DNA from: Halobacteriovorax marinus
Lineage (GTDB): Bacteria; Bdellovibrionota; Bacteriovoracia; Bacteriovoracales; Bacteriovoracaceae
Assembly (NCBI GenBank): GCA_002163155.1
Contig: MAAO01000011.1
Span: 102,271 to 166,270, forward strand
Length of the DNA: 64,000 nt
Direction: 5' to 3'
A program made the position numbers and the translations under genes. Below the pieces are notes generated by a model. It was not told the DNA's origin, searched no databases, and saw only the letters and a program-made list of their open reading frames with translations. Shown here piece by piece: positions 52,555 to 62,376 of this stretch; within the stretch, counting starts at the first letter, position 1; each line of letters opens with the position of its first letter.

Positions 52555-53565
52555 TTAGTTCTCTTCGTCAAAATCGGGGATATTGCGCAAATTGAACGCT
52601 GCTTCCTCAGGAGGCAGAGGATTGACAAATAACCCTCCAGCGAACTCAATTCCCCCGCGGCGCTTATAGTGAAAAATAACACTCATATACCAGTGAAAAT
52701 GCAAAAGTCCTTTTTCTCGGTGCGATAAAGACTGAATAATGAAGTTAAAATCCATATTGTTTAGATGATAGAAACACTTGTGAAATGTTCTCTTTAATAT
52801 ATCTCCCATAGCTTTCACCTGATCATCGCTAATATCACCAAAACAAGCATTGTGCGTCTTTGGCACTATCCATAGATGATAAGGAGACAGCGAAGCATAG
52901 GGAACAAAGACAGCAAATTCCTCGTTTTCACAAACCATGCGCACTTGATCTTTTATTTCACATTCTAGAGTGTCACAAATCAAACAACTATTGTGACTAT
53001 GATAGTAATTCTCCATCTCATGGGTACGAACTCGAGACTGAAAAGGAATAACCGGTAGACCATAAACTTGCGAATGAGGATGCTCTAAGGAACCTCCCGC
53101 CTTATGACCTTGGTTTTTGAAAATCACCACGTGACGAACATGTTCCATATGATCCACTTGATTAAATCTCTGCCGATAGGCCATAACCAAGAGTTCTAAT
53201 TCAGAAATACTAAGTAGGGCCAATGTTTTATTATGTTTCTTAGTATCAATAATCACATCGTGAATACCAAAGTTGATCATCTCATTGTGTAGATGGTGAA
53301 AACTCTTTTCTGGAATGGCGTCACGGTTGAGACTAGCGTACTTATTGGCTATAGTTCGCACTTCAAAATTAGGGTCCTTAGTTAATTTTAAGAGATCTTC
53401 TCCCGCGCCATCACAAAAGGGACAACCTTTAACGTGCTCTGCTCTATCCAGGATCTCAGCAACTTGATCATTTTCTTTTTCACTAAAATCTTTGGGCCTA
53501 GCACTGCGATTAGGAGCAAACATCACCCAATCATTAGTGACAAGATTCTTTCTAAAGAACGACAT
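52555..53565 (-). CDS. galT: Galactose-1-phosphate uridylyltransferase
   Basis: 336 aa, HIT-like superfamily. Leloir pathway: UDP-glucose + Gal-1-P to UDP-galactose + Glc-1-P. Nucleophile His164 in EHPHSQVYG; zinc Cys48/Cys51 (CPFC); HFHWYMSVIF near the C-terminus. No galK/galE/galM beside it. It may serve sugar-nucleotide interconversion or ADP-sulfurylase-like roles in relatives. Confidence 0.85.
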   Translation of the reverse strand: MSFFRKNLVTNDWVMFAPNRSARPKDFSEKENDQVAEILDRAEHVKGCPFCDGAGEDLLKLTKDPNFEVRTIANKYASLNRDAIPEKSFHHLHNEMINFGIHDVIIDTKKHNKTLALLSISELELLVMAYRQRFNQVDHMEHVRHVVIFKNQGHKAGGSLEHPHSQVYGLPVIPFQSRVRTHEMENYYHSHNSCLICDTLECEIKDQVRMVCENEEFAVFVPYASLSPYHLWIVPKTHNACFGDISDDQVKAMGDILKRTFHKCFYHLNNMDFNFIIQSLSHREKGLLHFHWYMSVIFHYKRRGGIEFAGGLFVNPLPPEEAAFNLRNIPDFDEEN

Positions 53566-53740
53566 GCTTAGACTCCCCCAGTGAATATAATAATTTTATA
53601 GAGAAATCATCAATGAATGATTAAGGGCCTAAGATTTGAATCAAATAAATGCAGATTCTTAAAGTGCAACTTAAGAAATTGCCACTTCTATAAATTGAAG
53701 AGATACTTATCTTGAGATTTACCTATTAAAGAGATTATCT

Positions 53741-55093
53741 ATGAATACAACTCCTACTCCCAAGCAGAACTTAATTTTTGGGAACGCCCTCCAGTTCAAA
53801 CCAAAAGACTTTCACTTGGCCTTAAGAAAATGGGCGGACGAATTAGGCGGAGTTTATAAATTTAGAATTATAACTAAAGATATGTACGTTGTTTCAAGCC
53901 CTGCTGAAATAGAATACCTTCTCACAAATAGACCAAAGAAATTTTCTCGTTCATCTAAACTCAGCTCCATATTAAATGAAGTGAGCTTAAATGGACTCTT
54001 TACTGCAGAGGGAAGTTCATGGGCCAAGCAAAAGAGACTCATGACTTCAAGTTTTTCTAATAAACAATTGACCACCTACTTTCCAAAACTAGAACTTATA
54101 ACCAATCGTTTAATCTCACACATAAAAATGAATACAACACGTCTTGATATGAGAAATCTCTTCACTCGCTACACCATAGACGTAACCTCTAGTTTTTCAT
54201 TTGGAGACGACGTCAATACCATAGAGAATTCAGATAAGATGTCAGTGAAACATCTCAACTTTATTTTTGAGGTGATTGGAGAGAGAGTGACAAAACCTTT
54301 TCCGACCTGGCGATATATAAAAACAAAGAAAGATCGAAAGCTTATAGAAAGTGTGAGTTATATAAAGAACTATGTGACTGAGTACATAGATAAGGCCAAT
54401 AAGAGAATGGAGTCAACAGCAGTTGGCTCAGCTCCTACCAATATACTCGAAGCGATGATTTTAGCTGGAAGACAGGAGGATCACCCATTCACAAACGAGG
54501 AACTTTTTGGAAATGTCATCACCCTCCTACTTGCTGGAGAAGATACTACGGCCAATGTTCTATCCTGGTGCTTCTTCTATCTCTCTCAAAATCCTGCAAT
54601 CTTAAAAGAGCTAAGAGAATCTTTGGCACACTTAGGAAAAGTTTCGAGTATGGAGAGCTTAGAAGATCTGCCTTTTCTTGAAAGTGTCATCAATGAAACA
54701 ATGAGATTAAAACCGGTAGCACCATTTCTAATTCTAGAAAATCTTGAAGACACAGAGTTATCAGGCCACAAAATTTCAAAGAATTCTACAATTGTTGCAA
54801 ATATCTCTTACAATCATTTTAATAGCACTTACTTTGAATCTCCCTATAGTTTTAAACCATCACGCTGGTTAGAGCAGAAAAATCAAAACACAGATAAAGT
54901 TTTTATTCCCTTTGGCTCAGGGGCAAGACTTTGTATTGGTAAGAAACTCTCTCTCTTAGAAATGAAACTCGCTATAGTTGAAATCGTCAGAAGCTTTGAC
55001 TTCAAACTCGACTGTGCAGCGGATGAAATATGTGAAGAGTTTAACTTCACTTTGAACCCAAATAAGCTCCCCATGATATTTTCACCACTTTAA
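53741..55093 (+). CDS. Cytochrome P450
   Basis: 450 aa haem monooxygenase. I-helix AGEDTT (265-270), E-x-x-R (Glu319-Arg322), and haem-binding FGSGARLCIG with Cys398. It resembles CYP102/CYP4-like fatty-acid hydroxylases by length and the LCIGKKLS block, but class and substrate are unknown. No ferredoxin reductase in the window, so its electron donor is elsewhere. Confidence 0.94.
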   Translation: MNTTPTPKQNLIFGNALQFKPKDFHLALRKWADELGGVYKFRIITKDMYVVSSPAEIEYLLTNRPKKFSRSSKLSSILNEVSLNGLFTAEGSSWAKQKRLMTSSFSNKQLTTYFPKLELITNRLISHIKMNTTRLDMRNLFTRYTIDVTSSFSFGDDVNTIENSDKMSVKHLNFIFEVIGERVTKPFPTWRYIKTKKDRKLIESVSYIKNYVTEYIDKANKRMESTAVGSAPTNILEAMILAGRQEDHPFTNEELFGNVITLLLAGEDTTANVLSWCFFYLSQNPAILKELRESLAHLGKVSSMESLEDLPFLESVINETMRLKPVAPFLILENLEDTELSGHKISKNSTIVANISYNHFNSTYFESPYSFKPSRWLEQKNQNTDKVFIPFGSGARLCIGKKLSLLEMKLAIVEIVRSFDFKLDCAADEICEEFNFTLNPNKLPMIFSPL

Positions 55094-55209
55094 GGAGTAA
55101 TTTCGTCCTAAATAGTGTGTAAACTCTTCAAAACACTCACATTTTAAAGACTTTTGACGCTGTGCCGCATACAGATAGGTCAACCAAATAACCGATTCTC
55201 TATAAGCGA

Positions 55210-56043
55210 GTGTATATCTTGAAAATTGTCCTCTTAGTTCTGATTTCAATCCTATCTCTGAACTCAATGGCCCGTGCCAACCGCTATATAGGTGGCGATG
55301 AGTGGACCAAACCAAGAATTACTAAGAGCATTTTTGAAAATCAAAATTCCATTGTAACTGATCTTATATTACGTACAGCTAAGATTGTTCATAATCGAAC
55401 ACACAAAGTGGGTACGGCCTTTCTCTTTAAGGAAACTTCTGAGAGTTATATTTTCCTTACAAATTATCATGTACTCAAAGGATCTAGGGAGTGCAGGAAT
55501 GCTCGCATACTACTTGTAGACGAAAATTTCAAAAGACATACTTTAAAGTGTCATAAAATTATTAAAGAAGGAAAGATAAGTGACGGAACTGACTATACAT
55601 ACTTCTCTATAAAAAAAGAAAGTAAGAGTGACTTCCTCATGAAACTAGGTAGTCTTCCCCTAGCAAAAGAAAAACCAATTGCTGGAGACAGACTTGTGAC
55701 AGTAGGTTTTGGAAACAGTAAGGCCACTACTCGAAAGTATGATGCAAGCTTAGGTTACGATGATGACTGTCTCTACCTTTTAGGAAATAAAAACATTCTT
55801 CTAAAAGGAGAACTTGTAAAAGATGTCTTCTTCACAGGTTGTGATGTCATTTCAGGAGACTCAGGTTCGGCCATAGTAAATAGGGACACTGGAGAACTTG
55901 TAGGACTCCTATTTGGAGCAGCTGAGCAGAAGAGATCAAACCCTCTCTCAACTTCTGAGATTAATGAATTCTTGGGTACTTCATACCTTGATTTTATGAC
56001 TAATTCATCACTAGCAATTGATATTCGCAGCATAGCTCTATAA
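55210..56043 (+). CDS. Exported trypsin-like serine protease
   Basis: 277 aa from a GTG; TTG 55219 (then MKIVLLVLISILSLNSMA-like) is an equally good start. His87 (LTNYHVLKG), Asp128 (DGTDYTYFSI) and Ser218 (SGDSGSAIV) form the triad in the V8/glutamyl-endopeptidase-like layout (GDSGS rather than GDSGG). Cys211 precedes the Ser block. Secreted. Related only distantly to the protease at 11098. Confidence 0.85.
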   Translation: MYILKIVLLVLISILSLNSMARANRYIGGDEWTKPRITKSIFENQNSIVTDLILRTAKIVHNRTHKVGTAFLFKETSESYIFLTNYHVLKGSRECRNARILLVDENFKRHTLKCHKIIKEGKISDGTDYTYFSIKKESKSDFLMKLGSLPLAKEKPIAGDRLVTVGFGNSKATTRKYDASLGYDDDCLYLLGNKNILLKGELVKDVFFTGCDVISGDSGSAIVNRDTGELVGLLFGAAEQKRSNPLSTSEINEFLGTSYLDFMTNSSLAIDIRSIAL

Positions 56044-56127
56044 AGCAAATTGAATCACTGCATGGACCATTTTATAAATCTATTGTACAATTGAGCTTTA
56101 GCCCTTTTGCAAGAGATGGAATAAATC

Positions 56128-57015
56128 ATGAAAGTTAATTTCTTATACGGTACAGCTTGGAAAGAAGACCTCACAAGTGAATGTGTTTTTAATGCACTCA
56201 AAGTTGGTTACCGAGGTATAGATACAGCGAACCAGAGAAAACACTATAATGAACCTGCCGTAGGAGAAGGGATTCAGAAGGCCTACGAAGAACTTGGAAT
56301 AAAACGAAAAGAGCTCTTCTTACAATCAAAGTTCACTTTCGCTTCTGGCCAAGATGAACGAAAACCCTACGACGATAGTGACTCTATAAAAGTTCAAGTT
56401 AGGAAGAGTTTTGAAAGCTCTCTTAAACATCTTCATACAGATTACCTAGACTCTCTCATCTTGCATGGACCGGACTTTGAAATAGGAATTAACGATGCCG
56501 ACAAAGAAGCTTGGGGCGAAATGGAAGAACTATTCCGCGAAGGGCTAGTTAAAAATATAGGTGTATCAAATACAGATATCTCTCAGCTAAGAGAGCTCTT
56601 TGAGTTTGCCACCATCAAACCTCACTTCGCACAAATTCGCTGCTTTGCTCAGAGACGTTGGGAAAAACAACACAGAGATTTCTGCAAAGAAAATGGTATT
56701 ACTTTTCAAGGTTTTTCTCTCTTAACGGCCAATCGAGACTTTCTAGGTTGTCATATTACAAAACCAGATACGCAATCAATTCCAAAACTCAACTTCTTTG
56801 AGAAGTATGATGAAGATACTCCTTTTGGGGAAATACTGAAAGCGACTGGCAAGAAACCAGCCCAAGTGATTTTTAAGTTTTGTCAGCAAATGGACATTCT
56901 CCCTCTTACTGGAACGAGAACCATTGAAAACATGAAACTTAATTTAGATATTGATGATTTCGAACTCACAGAGGGCCAACTCAAAGAGATTGAAGAGATT
57001 TCCTTTCATATCTAA
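56128..57015 (+). CDS. Aldo/keto reductase
   Basis: 295 aa TIM barrel, NADPH-dependent. Catalytic Asp (DTAN), Tyr (KHYNEPAVGEG), Lys (LQSKFTF) and His (LILHGPD) are present, with IGVSNTD and the coenzyme tail block LTGTRTIENM. Substrate unknown. Converges with the receiver gene 8 nt away. Confidence 0.92.
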   Translation: MKVNFLYGTAWKEDLTSECVFNALKVGYRGIDTANQRKHYNEPAVGEGIQKAYEELGIKRKELFLQSKFTFASGQDERKPYDDSDSIKVQVRKSFESSLKHLHTDYLDSLILHGPDFEIGINDADKEAWGEMEELFREGLVKNIGVSNTDISQLRELFEFATIKPHFAQIRCFAQRRWEKQHRDFCKENGITFQGFSLLTANRDFLGCHITKPDTQSIPKLNFFEKYDEDTPFGEILKATGKKPAQVIFKFCQQMDILPLTGTRTIENMKLNLDIDDFELTEGQLKEIEEISFHI

Positions 57016-57023
57016 TTTAAAGG

Positions 57024-57428
57024 TTAATCAGCAGTACTTACTCTTTCTCTATCATATGGGTAGGACTTATCTATCGCCTTAATAAGCGCTTTAAATCCAT
57101 CGAGCTTTGTATGAATATTGATAGGATTTACAAGATACGAAAAATCTTCAATAAGATCATTGGGCCCATAAATATAATCAGAAATGAGAAAGAGCTCAGA
57201 ACATAGTGTGCCTCTAGGGTCCTCAATATCAAGAAAAATATCCCTCGCAGAACCATCTCTAGCGTAATGCAAATCGAGTACAATGATATCAAAGGAGATT
57301 TTCCTAAGTAGTATTATCGCCGAGGGAGCATCATAAGCAGAATAAACATCAAAGCAACGCTCACCTAAGTTATGCTTAAAAATCTCTTGTAACTCTTGAC
57401 TATCTTCTACATACAATATTTTTTTCAT
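57024..57428 (-). CDS. Degenerate response-regulator receiver
   Basis: 134 aa from ATG 57428 (an upstream GTG at 57446 has no ribosome site). Receiver fold MKKILYVEDSQELQEIFKHN, phospho-Asp in IVLDLHYARDG, Ser in FLISDYI. The conserved Lys-Pro after strand 5 is Asn-Pro (YLVNPINIH), so phosphorylation signalling is probably altered. No output domain. Confidence 0.75.
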   Translation of the reverse strand: MKKILYVEDSQELQEIFKHNLGERCFDVYSAYDAPSAIILLRKISFDIIVLDLHYARDGSARDIFLDIEDPRGTLCSELFLISDYIYGPNDLIEDFSYLVNPINIHTKLDGFKALIKAIDKSYPYDRERVSTAD

Positions 57429-57494
57429 GAAAAAATTATCGGACACTTTTGAAAAAATATCTATTTAATATAATCATAATTGGAATATACAATT

Positions 57495-57593
57495 TTACTC
57501 TTTTATAGATATCATTTTCTTTAATGCATCCATATGACTCGGAACAATATCCTCATCACCTTCGATAATCAAAACAGTTTTATTCTTCCCCAT
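57495..57593 (-). CDS. Short receiver-domain fragment
   Basis: 32 codons from ATG 57593 (AGGTG 10 nt upstream) to TAA 57495. KTVLIIEGDEDIV mimics the first strand and acidic loop of a receiver, and a helix follows, but the phospho-Asp region is missing. It lies upstream of the degenerate receiver and looks like a truncated relative. It may be translated. The rest of the 57429-57762 interval holds nothing I recognise. Confidence 0.4.
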   Translation of the reverse strand: MGKNKTVLIIEGDEDIVPSHMDALKKMISIKE

Positions 57594-57762
57594 TAATTGG
57601 TATCACCTACTAGTTTTATCGGAAGTGGAATTAGGAAAACTGACTAAGGAAATAAGTAAGTTAAAGCACTCTTGTAGAGTTCTCCTTAAAATTTATTGTG
57701 GAGTAAAAGGATAGAATCTTTTTATAGCTTAGCAATATCTGACCATGATATAAGGTTCTCCT

Positions 57763-58797
57763 ATGAGTTTCTCTAAATATGCAAATTTTCCCTTTATGAT
57801 GGCGCCTATGGTGGGACTTAGTCATGTGGGTATGCGCCAGATGTTACGTCGTTATCTTCCAAAAGGTGCCCAGACAATTTGGCCCACAGAAATGCTAAAT
57901 TCAAGAAGGTTGCTGCATCAAACCCCCGGTGAAACAAATGAAACTTTTAGAGCAGAAAATGAAACAGATCTCCATCCACAAATTCTGGGTAATGAAGAGC
58001 GCTTCATAGCCAATTCTCTAGAACGTTTAGAAGCTTGGGGAATCAAAGGTATTGATATAAATATGGGCTGTCCCGTCTCTAAGGCCTTAAGGCATAATTA
58101 CGGCGTCTCCCTCATGGGAGATATTGAATACGCCCGTGAAGTTGTTCGTATGACTACTAGACACACGAACCTTCCAGTATCCGTAAAACTGCGTGCAGCT
58201 GATCAAGGAAATAAAGATTTTCTCCTAGAATTTGTAAACGCATTAGTTGAAGGTGGTGCCTCTTGGGTATGTCTCCATCCACGAGAGGCAAAACAAAAGA
58301 GAAAAGGTGAAGCTGACTGGGAACAAATTAAATTTTTAAAAGACAATGTGGATATACCAGTCATTGGTAACGGCGACATTCACACCTACCAAGATGCTCT
58401 AAGAATGATGAGTGAAACGGGTTGTGATGGCGTTATGATAGGACGAGCACTTACGGCCAAGCCTTGGATTCTTTGGCAAATAGGCCACGCCCTAGGGTTT
58501 GAAAATCCTGAAGGTCTCATAGGTCCTCCACCGCAAACACCAGAAGAAGAAGCGCAGGAATATGGTAGAGCACTTTTCCATTTCGCAGAAGAGACCCAGA
58601 AGTATTTCGACGAAAAACAGGCCATGAAGAGAATTAAATTCTTTGTGATCGTAGGTCACGTGTGGCTCAATTTTGGACACTCACTCATGTCTAAGGTTCA
58701 CAAAGCAAAGAACGTAGAGGCCATGAAAGAAACGATACTCAATTTCTTCACAGCAAGTGGACTCAAAATGGCAGAGCGAACTGAGCTTAGGTACTAG
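57763..58797 (+). CDS. dus: tRNA-dihydrouridine synthase
   Basis: 344 aa FMN enzyme reducing uridines in tRNA D-loops. MAPMVGLSHVGMRQM (FMN-binding start), DINMGCPVSKALRHNYG with the active-site Cys, NGDIHTYQDAL and GCDGVMIGRA are family blocks. Subtype (DusA, B or C) not decided. Its end overlaps the convergent gene by 11 nt. Confidence 0.93.
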   Translation: MSFSKYANFPFMMAPMVGLSHVGMRQMLRRYLPKGAQTIWPTEMLNSRRLLHQTPGETNETFRAENETDLHPQILGNEERFIANSLERLEAWGIKGIDINMGCPVSKALRHNYGVSLMGDIEYAREVVRMTTRHTNLPVSVKLRAADQGNKDFLLEFVNALVEGGASWVCLHPREAKQKRKGEADWEQIKFLKDNVDIPVIGNGDIHTYQDALRMMSETGCDGVMIGRALTAKPWILWQIGHALGFENPEGLIGPPPQTPEEEAQEYGRALFHFAEETQKYFDEKQAMKRIKFFVIVGHVWLNFGHSLMSKVHKAKNVEAMKETILNFFTASGLKMAERTELRY

Positions 58798-59833
58798 CCG
58801 AACTTACAACTAGAATTATTTTCCCAACAGAATTTCCACTCTCAATTAACTCGTGGGCCTCTCTCACCTTTTCAAAAGGGAAAGTGGTAACAGGAATAGG
58901 AGTAATATCACCAGATGCAGCAAGTTCACTAATCCCTTCAACGCACTCCCGTATAAGGTCTTCTTCCTGAAAGAGAAAACTGAGATTAAAACCTATCACA
59001 CCTTTATTGGAAGAGATCATCTCTAAGGGCCAAAACCTTGGAGTTCTAAGTAGACCCACTATCGCTTTAAAATAATTTATTCTTCCCGTATTCTTAGAAA
59101 GTAAACCATGGGCACCATAAACAAGAAGTTTTCCCATAGGTGCCAGATGCTTATAGGAGTCTTTAAAAGTTGTATAACCATTGGCATCGAATATAGCTTG
59201 AAATCCTGCTGGTGCGGCCTCTTTGGCAACGCCCCATAGGTCTTCTTTAGACTTATCAATAATCACATCAGGCTTAAACTTTTCAAGATAAGCTCTCTTA
59301 TGACTAGAACCAATCACACCCACCACTCGAAGCCCATGGGCCTTACACAACTGAACAAGTGCTGTTCCCACTCCACCAGCTGCAGAGTGAATAAGTACTG
59401 TACTGCCAGGGCGCAAAACAGTGTTGTGATGAAGAGCGTGAAATGCCGTAAAGAAAACAGCACTAAATCCAGCGGCTTCCTCTAAGGAAAACCCTTTTGG
59501 AATAGGCATAACCTGTTTCTCACTGACACAAACTTCAGTGGCATAGGCATTGAAAAAAGAAAAACCAACGACCTTCTCACCGACTTTAAATTTCTTTACA
59601 GAGGGACCCACAGATTTAACGGTCCCTGAAACTTCAAATCCTGGAGTGATAGGCCATCCTACATACTCCTTAGCGGACTCATATACTCCGAGCCTTACAC
59701 AGACATCAGCATAATTAATCCCAATAGCACGAACTTCAATTAAGACTTCGTCGTTCTTAGGAGTGAGATCCTCCGTTTCAATGTACTGTAATTTCTCTCT
59801 TGAGCCAGCAGAGTGGATGACTATTTTCTTCAA
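58787..59833 (-). CDS. Quinone-reductase-like MDR oxidoreductase
   Basis: 348 aa medium-chain dehydrogenase/reductase without zinc ligands. GINYADVCVRLGVY, PGFEVSGTV, and the NADPH loop HSAAGGVGTALVQL. Similar to VAT-1/QorA-type NADPH:quinone reductases. TTG start with AGG 7 nt before. Convergent overlap with dus. Confidence 0.9.
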   Translation of the reverse strand: MKKIVIHSAGSREKLQYIETEDLTPKNDEVLIEVRAIGINYADVCVRLGVYESAKEYVGWPITPGFEVSGTVKSVGPSVKKFKVGEKVVGFSFFNAYATEVCVSEKQVMPIPKGFSLEEAAGFSAVFFTAFHALHHNTVLRPGSTVLIHSAAGGVGTALVQLCKAHGLRVVGVIGSSHKRAYLEKFKPDVIIDKSKEDLWGVAKEAAPAGFQAIFDANGYTTFKDSYKHLAPMGKLLVYGAHGLLSKNTGRINYFKAIVGLLRTPRFWPLEMISSNKGVIGFNLSFLFQEEDLIRECVEGISELAASGDITPIPVTTFPFEKVREAHELIESGNSVGKIILVVSSAST

Positions 59834-60148
59834 TGTGAACCTACTTTCAATGATGATAAATAAAAAGGGTACTACTTAGAAATCTATGAGTACACCTAAA
59901 GATAAAATTCATTCATTCAGAAAACACAGTATTCTTCATGAAAACAGACCATTAACCCACTCCTCAAAATCTCTCCAAAAGTTTTTCGCAGTCACACAGT
60001 TTATACCACTTAGAGTACCAGTGCCTATTTATAGAGGTGATTGCTCTAGAAGAATATATCTAACGTTATGAAAATATGTGGGAAGAATGAGAGGCAGTAA
60101 TATCTAATAGACCAACAGTTAAAGAAAGGAATTCTTTAGGAGAACAAG
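59834..60148. other. Intergenic region without a supported gene
   Basis: A 61-codon plus-strand frame (59886-60071) has codon use like real genes but no ribosome site and no recognisable family, so I do not call it. AGGAG at about 60138 is the ribosome site for the next gene. Confidence 0.35.
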
Positions 60149-61114
60149 ATGACAAAACTAATTTTCACACTATTGTTTTTTACATTAGGATTGTCCACAA
60201 TGGGCATGGAATCAATTGGCAGAGTCATTAAAGTTCATGGAGTTGTGAATAGAGTTGTCGCTGGAGAAAGATCCCCCTTAAGTAAAGGTGATCATCTCGC
60301 AGTTGGAGATAAAATAATAAGTGAAAAAGCTAGTGTCATCAAATTCATGATGAAAGATGACACTATTTTTCAAATGGGTCCCCATTCGGAATTCGTATTA
60401 AAGAAGTTTGATTTTAAAACTAAATCCGAGAGGACCGCCATCTACAATCTAGTCAGAGGAAAGCTCAGAAGTTTATTCACAGTTAAATCTAAAACACGAA
60501 GTTTAAAAATTATAACTCCCACAGCTTCCATGGCCATAAGAGGAACAGAAATACTCTCTGATGTTTTTAAACACCAAGGAATTGTCACAACAAACATTGC
60601 CCTTTTATCTGGTAAGCTAGAAATTCAATCAAGAGGATCTAAAAAGCGTATTATGATCAATCCAGGTTTTGTTTATCAATCCTCTCTAAATAAAATTAAA
60701 AGTCATAGTGCACATAAAATAAGCATAGAAAGAATGAATAAGCGGGTCTTTCATATGGCAAAGAACTCACAAAAGAAAGATGAGCTCTTCTTACACGACA
60801 TGAGAAAGAAAGTGGATAAGAAATTAGTCGAAGATATTAAGTTTGAAATTCTTGAGTCTAGAATCAAACCTCTAAGAATTCCTGCTAACGGCAGAAGAAA
60901 TGAAGACATACCAAAACCAGACAGAAATTCAAAAGAGAGAAATATAAGAGAAATACGGAGGATGAAGAGACAACAAGAAATAATAAGAAATGATATTGAA
61001 CAAAAGAGAAGTAAGAAAATTGAATTCATTAAACAGAGAAATATTCAGCCTCCACCAAAGACTATTATTAAACCAACAACGGCTCCTATCTCTGGAACAG
61101 TGCCAAACCAATGA
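60149..61114 (+). CDS. Exported FecR-domain protein
   Basis: 321 aa with a signal peptide (MTKLIFTLLFFTLGLSTMG). FecR fold: GRVIKVHGVVNR, LSKGDHLAVGDKIISEKAS, ITPTASMAIRGTE, GIVTTNIALLSGKLEI. The C-terminal 120 residues are charged, with Arg/Lys/Glu-rich helices and a Pro-rich end. FecR-only proteins in the periplasm are probably structural or sensory; no sigma factor is adjacent. Confidence 0.85.
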   Translation: MTKLIFTLLFFTLGLSTMGMESIGRVIKVHGVVNRVVAGERSPLSKGDHLAVGDKIISEKASVIKFMMKDDTIFQMGPHSEFVLKKFDFKTKSERTAIYNLVRGKLRSLFTVKSKTRSLKIITPTASMAIRGTEILSDVFKHQGIVTTNIALLSGKLEIQSRGSKKRIMINPGFVYQSSLNKIKSHSAHKISIERMNKRVFHMAKNSQKKDELFLHDMRKKVDKKLVEDIKFEILESRIKPLRIPANGRRNEDIPKPDRNSKERNIREIRRMKRQQEIIRNDIEQKRSKKIEFIKQRNIQPPPKTIIKPTTAPISGTVPNQ

Positions 61115-61127
61115 GTTCAAAAAATAT

Positions 61128-61379
61128 TTATTTTTTTTGAACTTTCATTTTAGCTATCTTTTCTAAATTTGCTAAATAGATTTTTTCGATTTTATTTTTG
61201 GCCCAAGGAGTTTTACGAACAAACCTTAATACGGGCTTTAAAACTTGGTGATCTCTATTAAAACTATTAATTTCCGTCATTTCATAGAGATCATTATAAC
61301 CAATCAGTTCAATGAGATCTGTCAGCATCTCTTTAAGAGTTACACCATGAAGTGGATCATTTGATTTTGTATTATTCAT
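61128..61379 (-). CDS. VF530-family (DUF2132) protein
   Basis: 83 aa. DPLHGVTLKEMLTDLIE, then FLR-like FVRKTPWAKNKIEKIYL match the VF530 family, a small helical fold that was described as DNA-binding. The central S-F/C-F block is FNRDHQVLKP, divergent. Downstream of the small exported gene at 61387 by 7 nt, so the two are probably cotranscribed. Confidence 0.85.
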   Translation of the reverse strand: MNNTKSNDPLHGVTLKEMLTDLIELIGYNDLYEMTEINSFNRDHQVLKPVLRFVRKTPWAKNKIEKIYLANLEKIAKMKVQKK

Positions 61380-61386
61380 ATAATTA

Positions 61387-61731
61387 CTAATCCAAACGAG
61401 AATAGAGCAATAGAGCTCTATGAGGCTCGGCCATTTCGCTACTCATGACTTGATAGATTCCACCTTCACTATTATAGATGCACACTAGAGAACTTCCCTG
61501 CCTAACTGAAGTGACTTCAGACCAAGAAAGACGCTTTAAAACTTTTGTATCACATCCCTTTTTAATCATCGCAGCTTTAATAAAGTTTTTACAAGAATCG
61601 TTCCATGCAGAATCATAATCATGCCAAGACACTGTATAAGTCTCTTCTTCACAGTTCGTAGAACTAGCAAAACTTGATAGAGATGTGAAAAGCGAAAATG
61701 TAAAAACTGAAAGAATTAAAATATTTTTCAT
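61387..61731 (-). CDS. Small exported protein, unknown
   Basis: 114 aa with a signal peptide ending SFAS. Four Cys (CEEE, DSCKN, GCDT, VCIYN). SWHDYDSAWNDSC is unusually aromatic. No family recognised. Confidence 0.65.
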   Translation of the reverse strand: MKNILILSVFTFSLFTSLSSFASSTNCEEETYTVSWHDYDSAWNDSCKNFIKAAMIKKGCDTKVLKRLSWSEVTSVRQGSSLVCIYNSEGGIYQVMSSEMAEPHRALLLYSRLD

Positions 61732-61925
61732 GGAATATCCTATAAATATAATGATTAGGCTTGAAACTTACTTTCATGGCCTTCATCTAGCAAGGATAAG
61801 CCTCATATATGTATTTTTTATAAGAGGTTATACCTGAGTGCTTAGCTTCCCTTCTCCCATCTCTAGATTTGCTATATGGATCACAAATTTATAAGATTAT
61901 AAGAAATATTAAAAAAGGATTTTTA

Positions 61926-62375
61926 ATGAAACAACTCATGATCAGCTCACTTTTTCTATTTACTCTTTCAACGTTAGCTACAAATCTTCCTTGCGACGGT
62001 GAGAGTGGTACTATTTTCATAAATAATAATGGTGATCAAGGTGGATTTGTGTCCGCAACGGCCATTGTGGAGAGCACTGTATTTCTGGGTGAGAATGTTC
62101 AAATCTGTGGTCATGCCATGATTATGGATTATGCTCAAATAACTGGTCATGCCATTATCAAGGACTACGCCAAAGTTTATGACTCAGCAAAAGTATTTGG
62201 CAATGCCATGGTTTTTGAAAATGCTGAAGTTTATGAAAGGGCCGTCATGTGGGACAATTCAAAGGCCTATGGTGACTCTAGAATCTATGGTTTCGCTGGG
62301 CTCAAAGGAAATGTAAGAGTTTACGGTCAAGCACGTATGTATGACGCCACATATTCAAGTGGATACTACTACTAA
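61926..62375 (+). CDS. Exported left-handed beta-helix-like protein
   Basis: 149 aa from ATG 61926 (AGGA 7 nt upstream); the frame opens further up without support. After the signal peptide come imperfect hexapeptide repeats (ITGHAIIKDYAKVYDSAKVF, then GNAMVFENAEVYERAV), the coils of a left-handed beta-helix. Such folds occur in acyltransferases and phage/surface proteins; no catalytic site seen. Overlaps in operon with the thioredoxin-like gene 1 nt later. Confidence 0.75.
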   Translation: MKQLMISSLFLFTLSTLATNLPCDGESGTIFINNNGDQGGFVSATAIVESTVFLGENVQICGHAMIMDYAQITGHAIIKDYAKVYDSAKVFGNAMVFENAEVYERAVMWDNSKAYGDSRIYGFAGLKGNVRVYGQARMYDATYSSGYYY

Positions 62376-62376
62376 T

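Noticed and set aside
59886-60071. 61-codon plus-strand gene
   Set aside because: Codon use is plausible but there is no ribosome site, no neighbour logic and no recognisable family.
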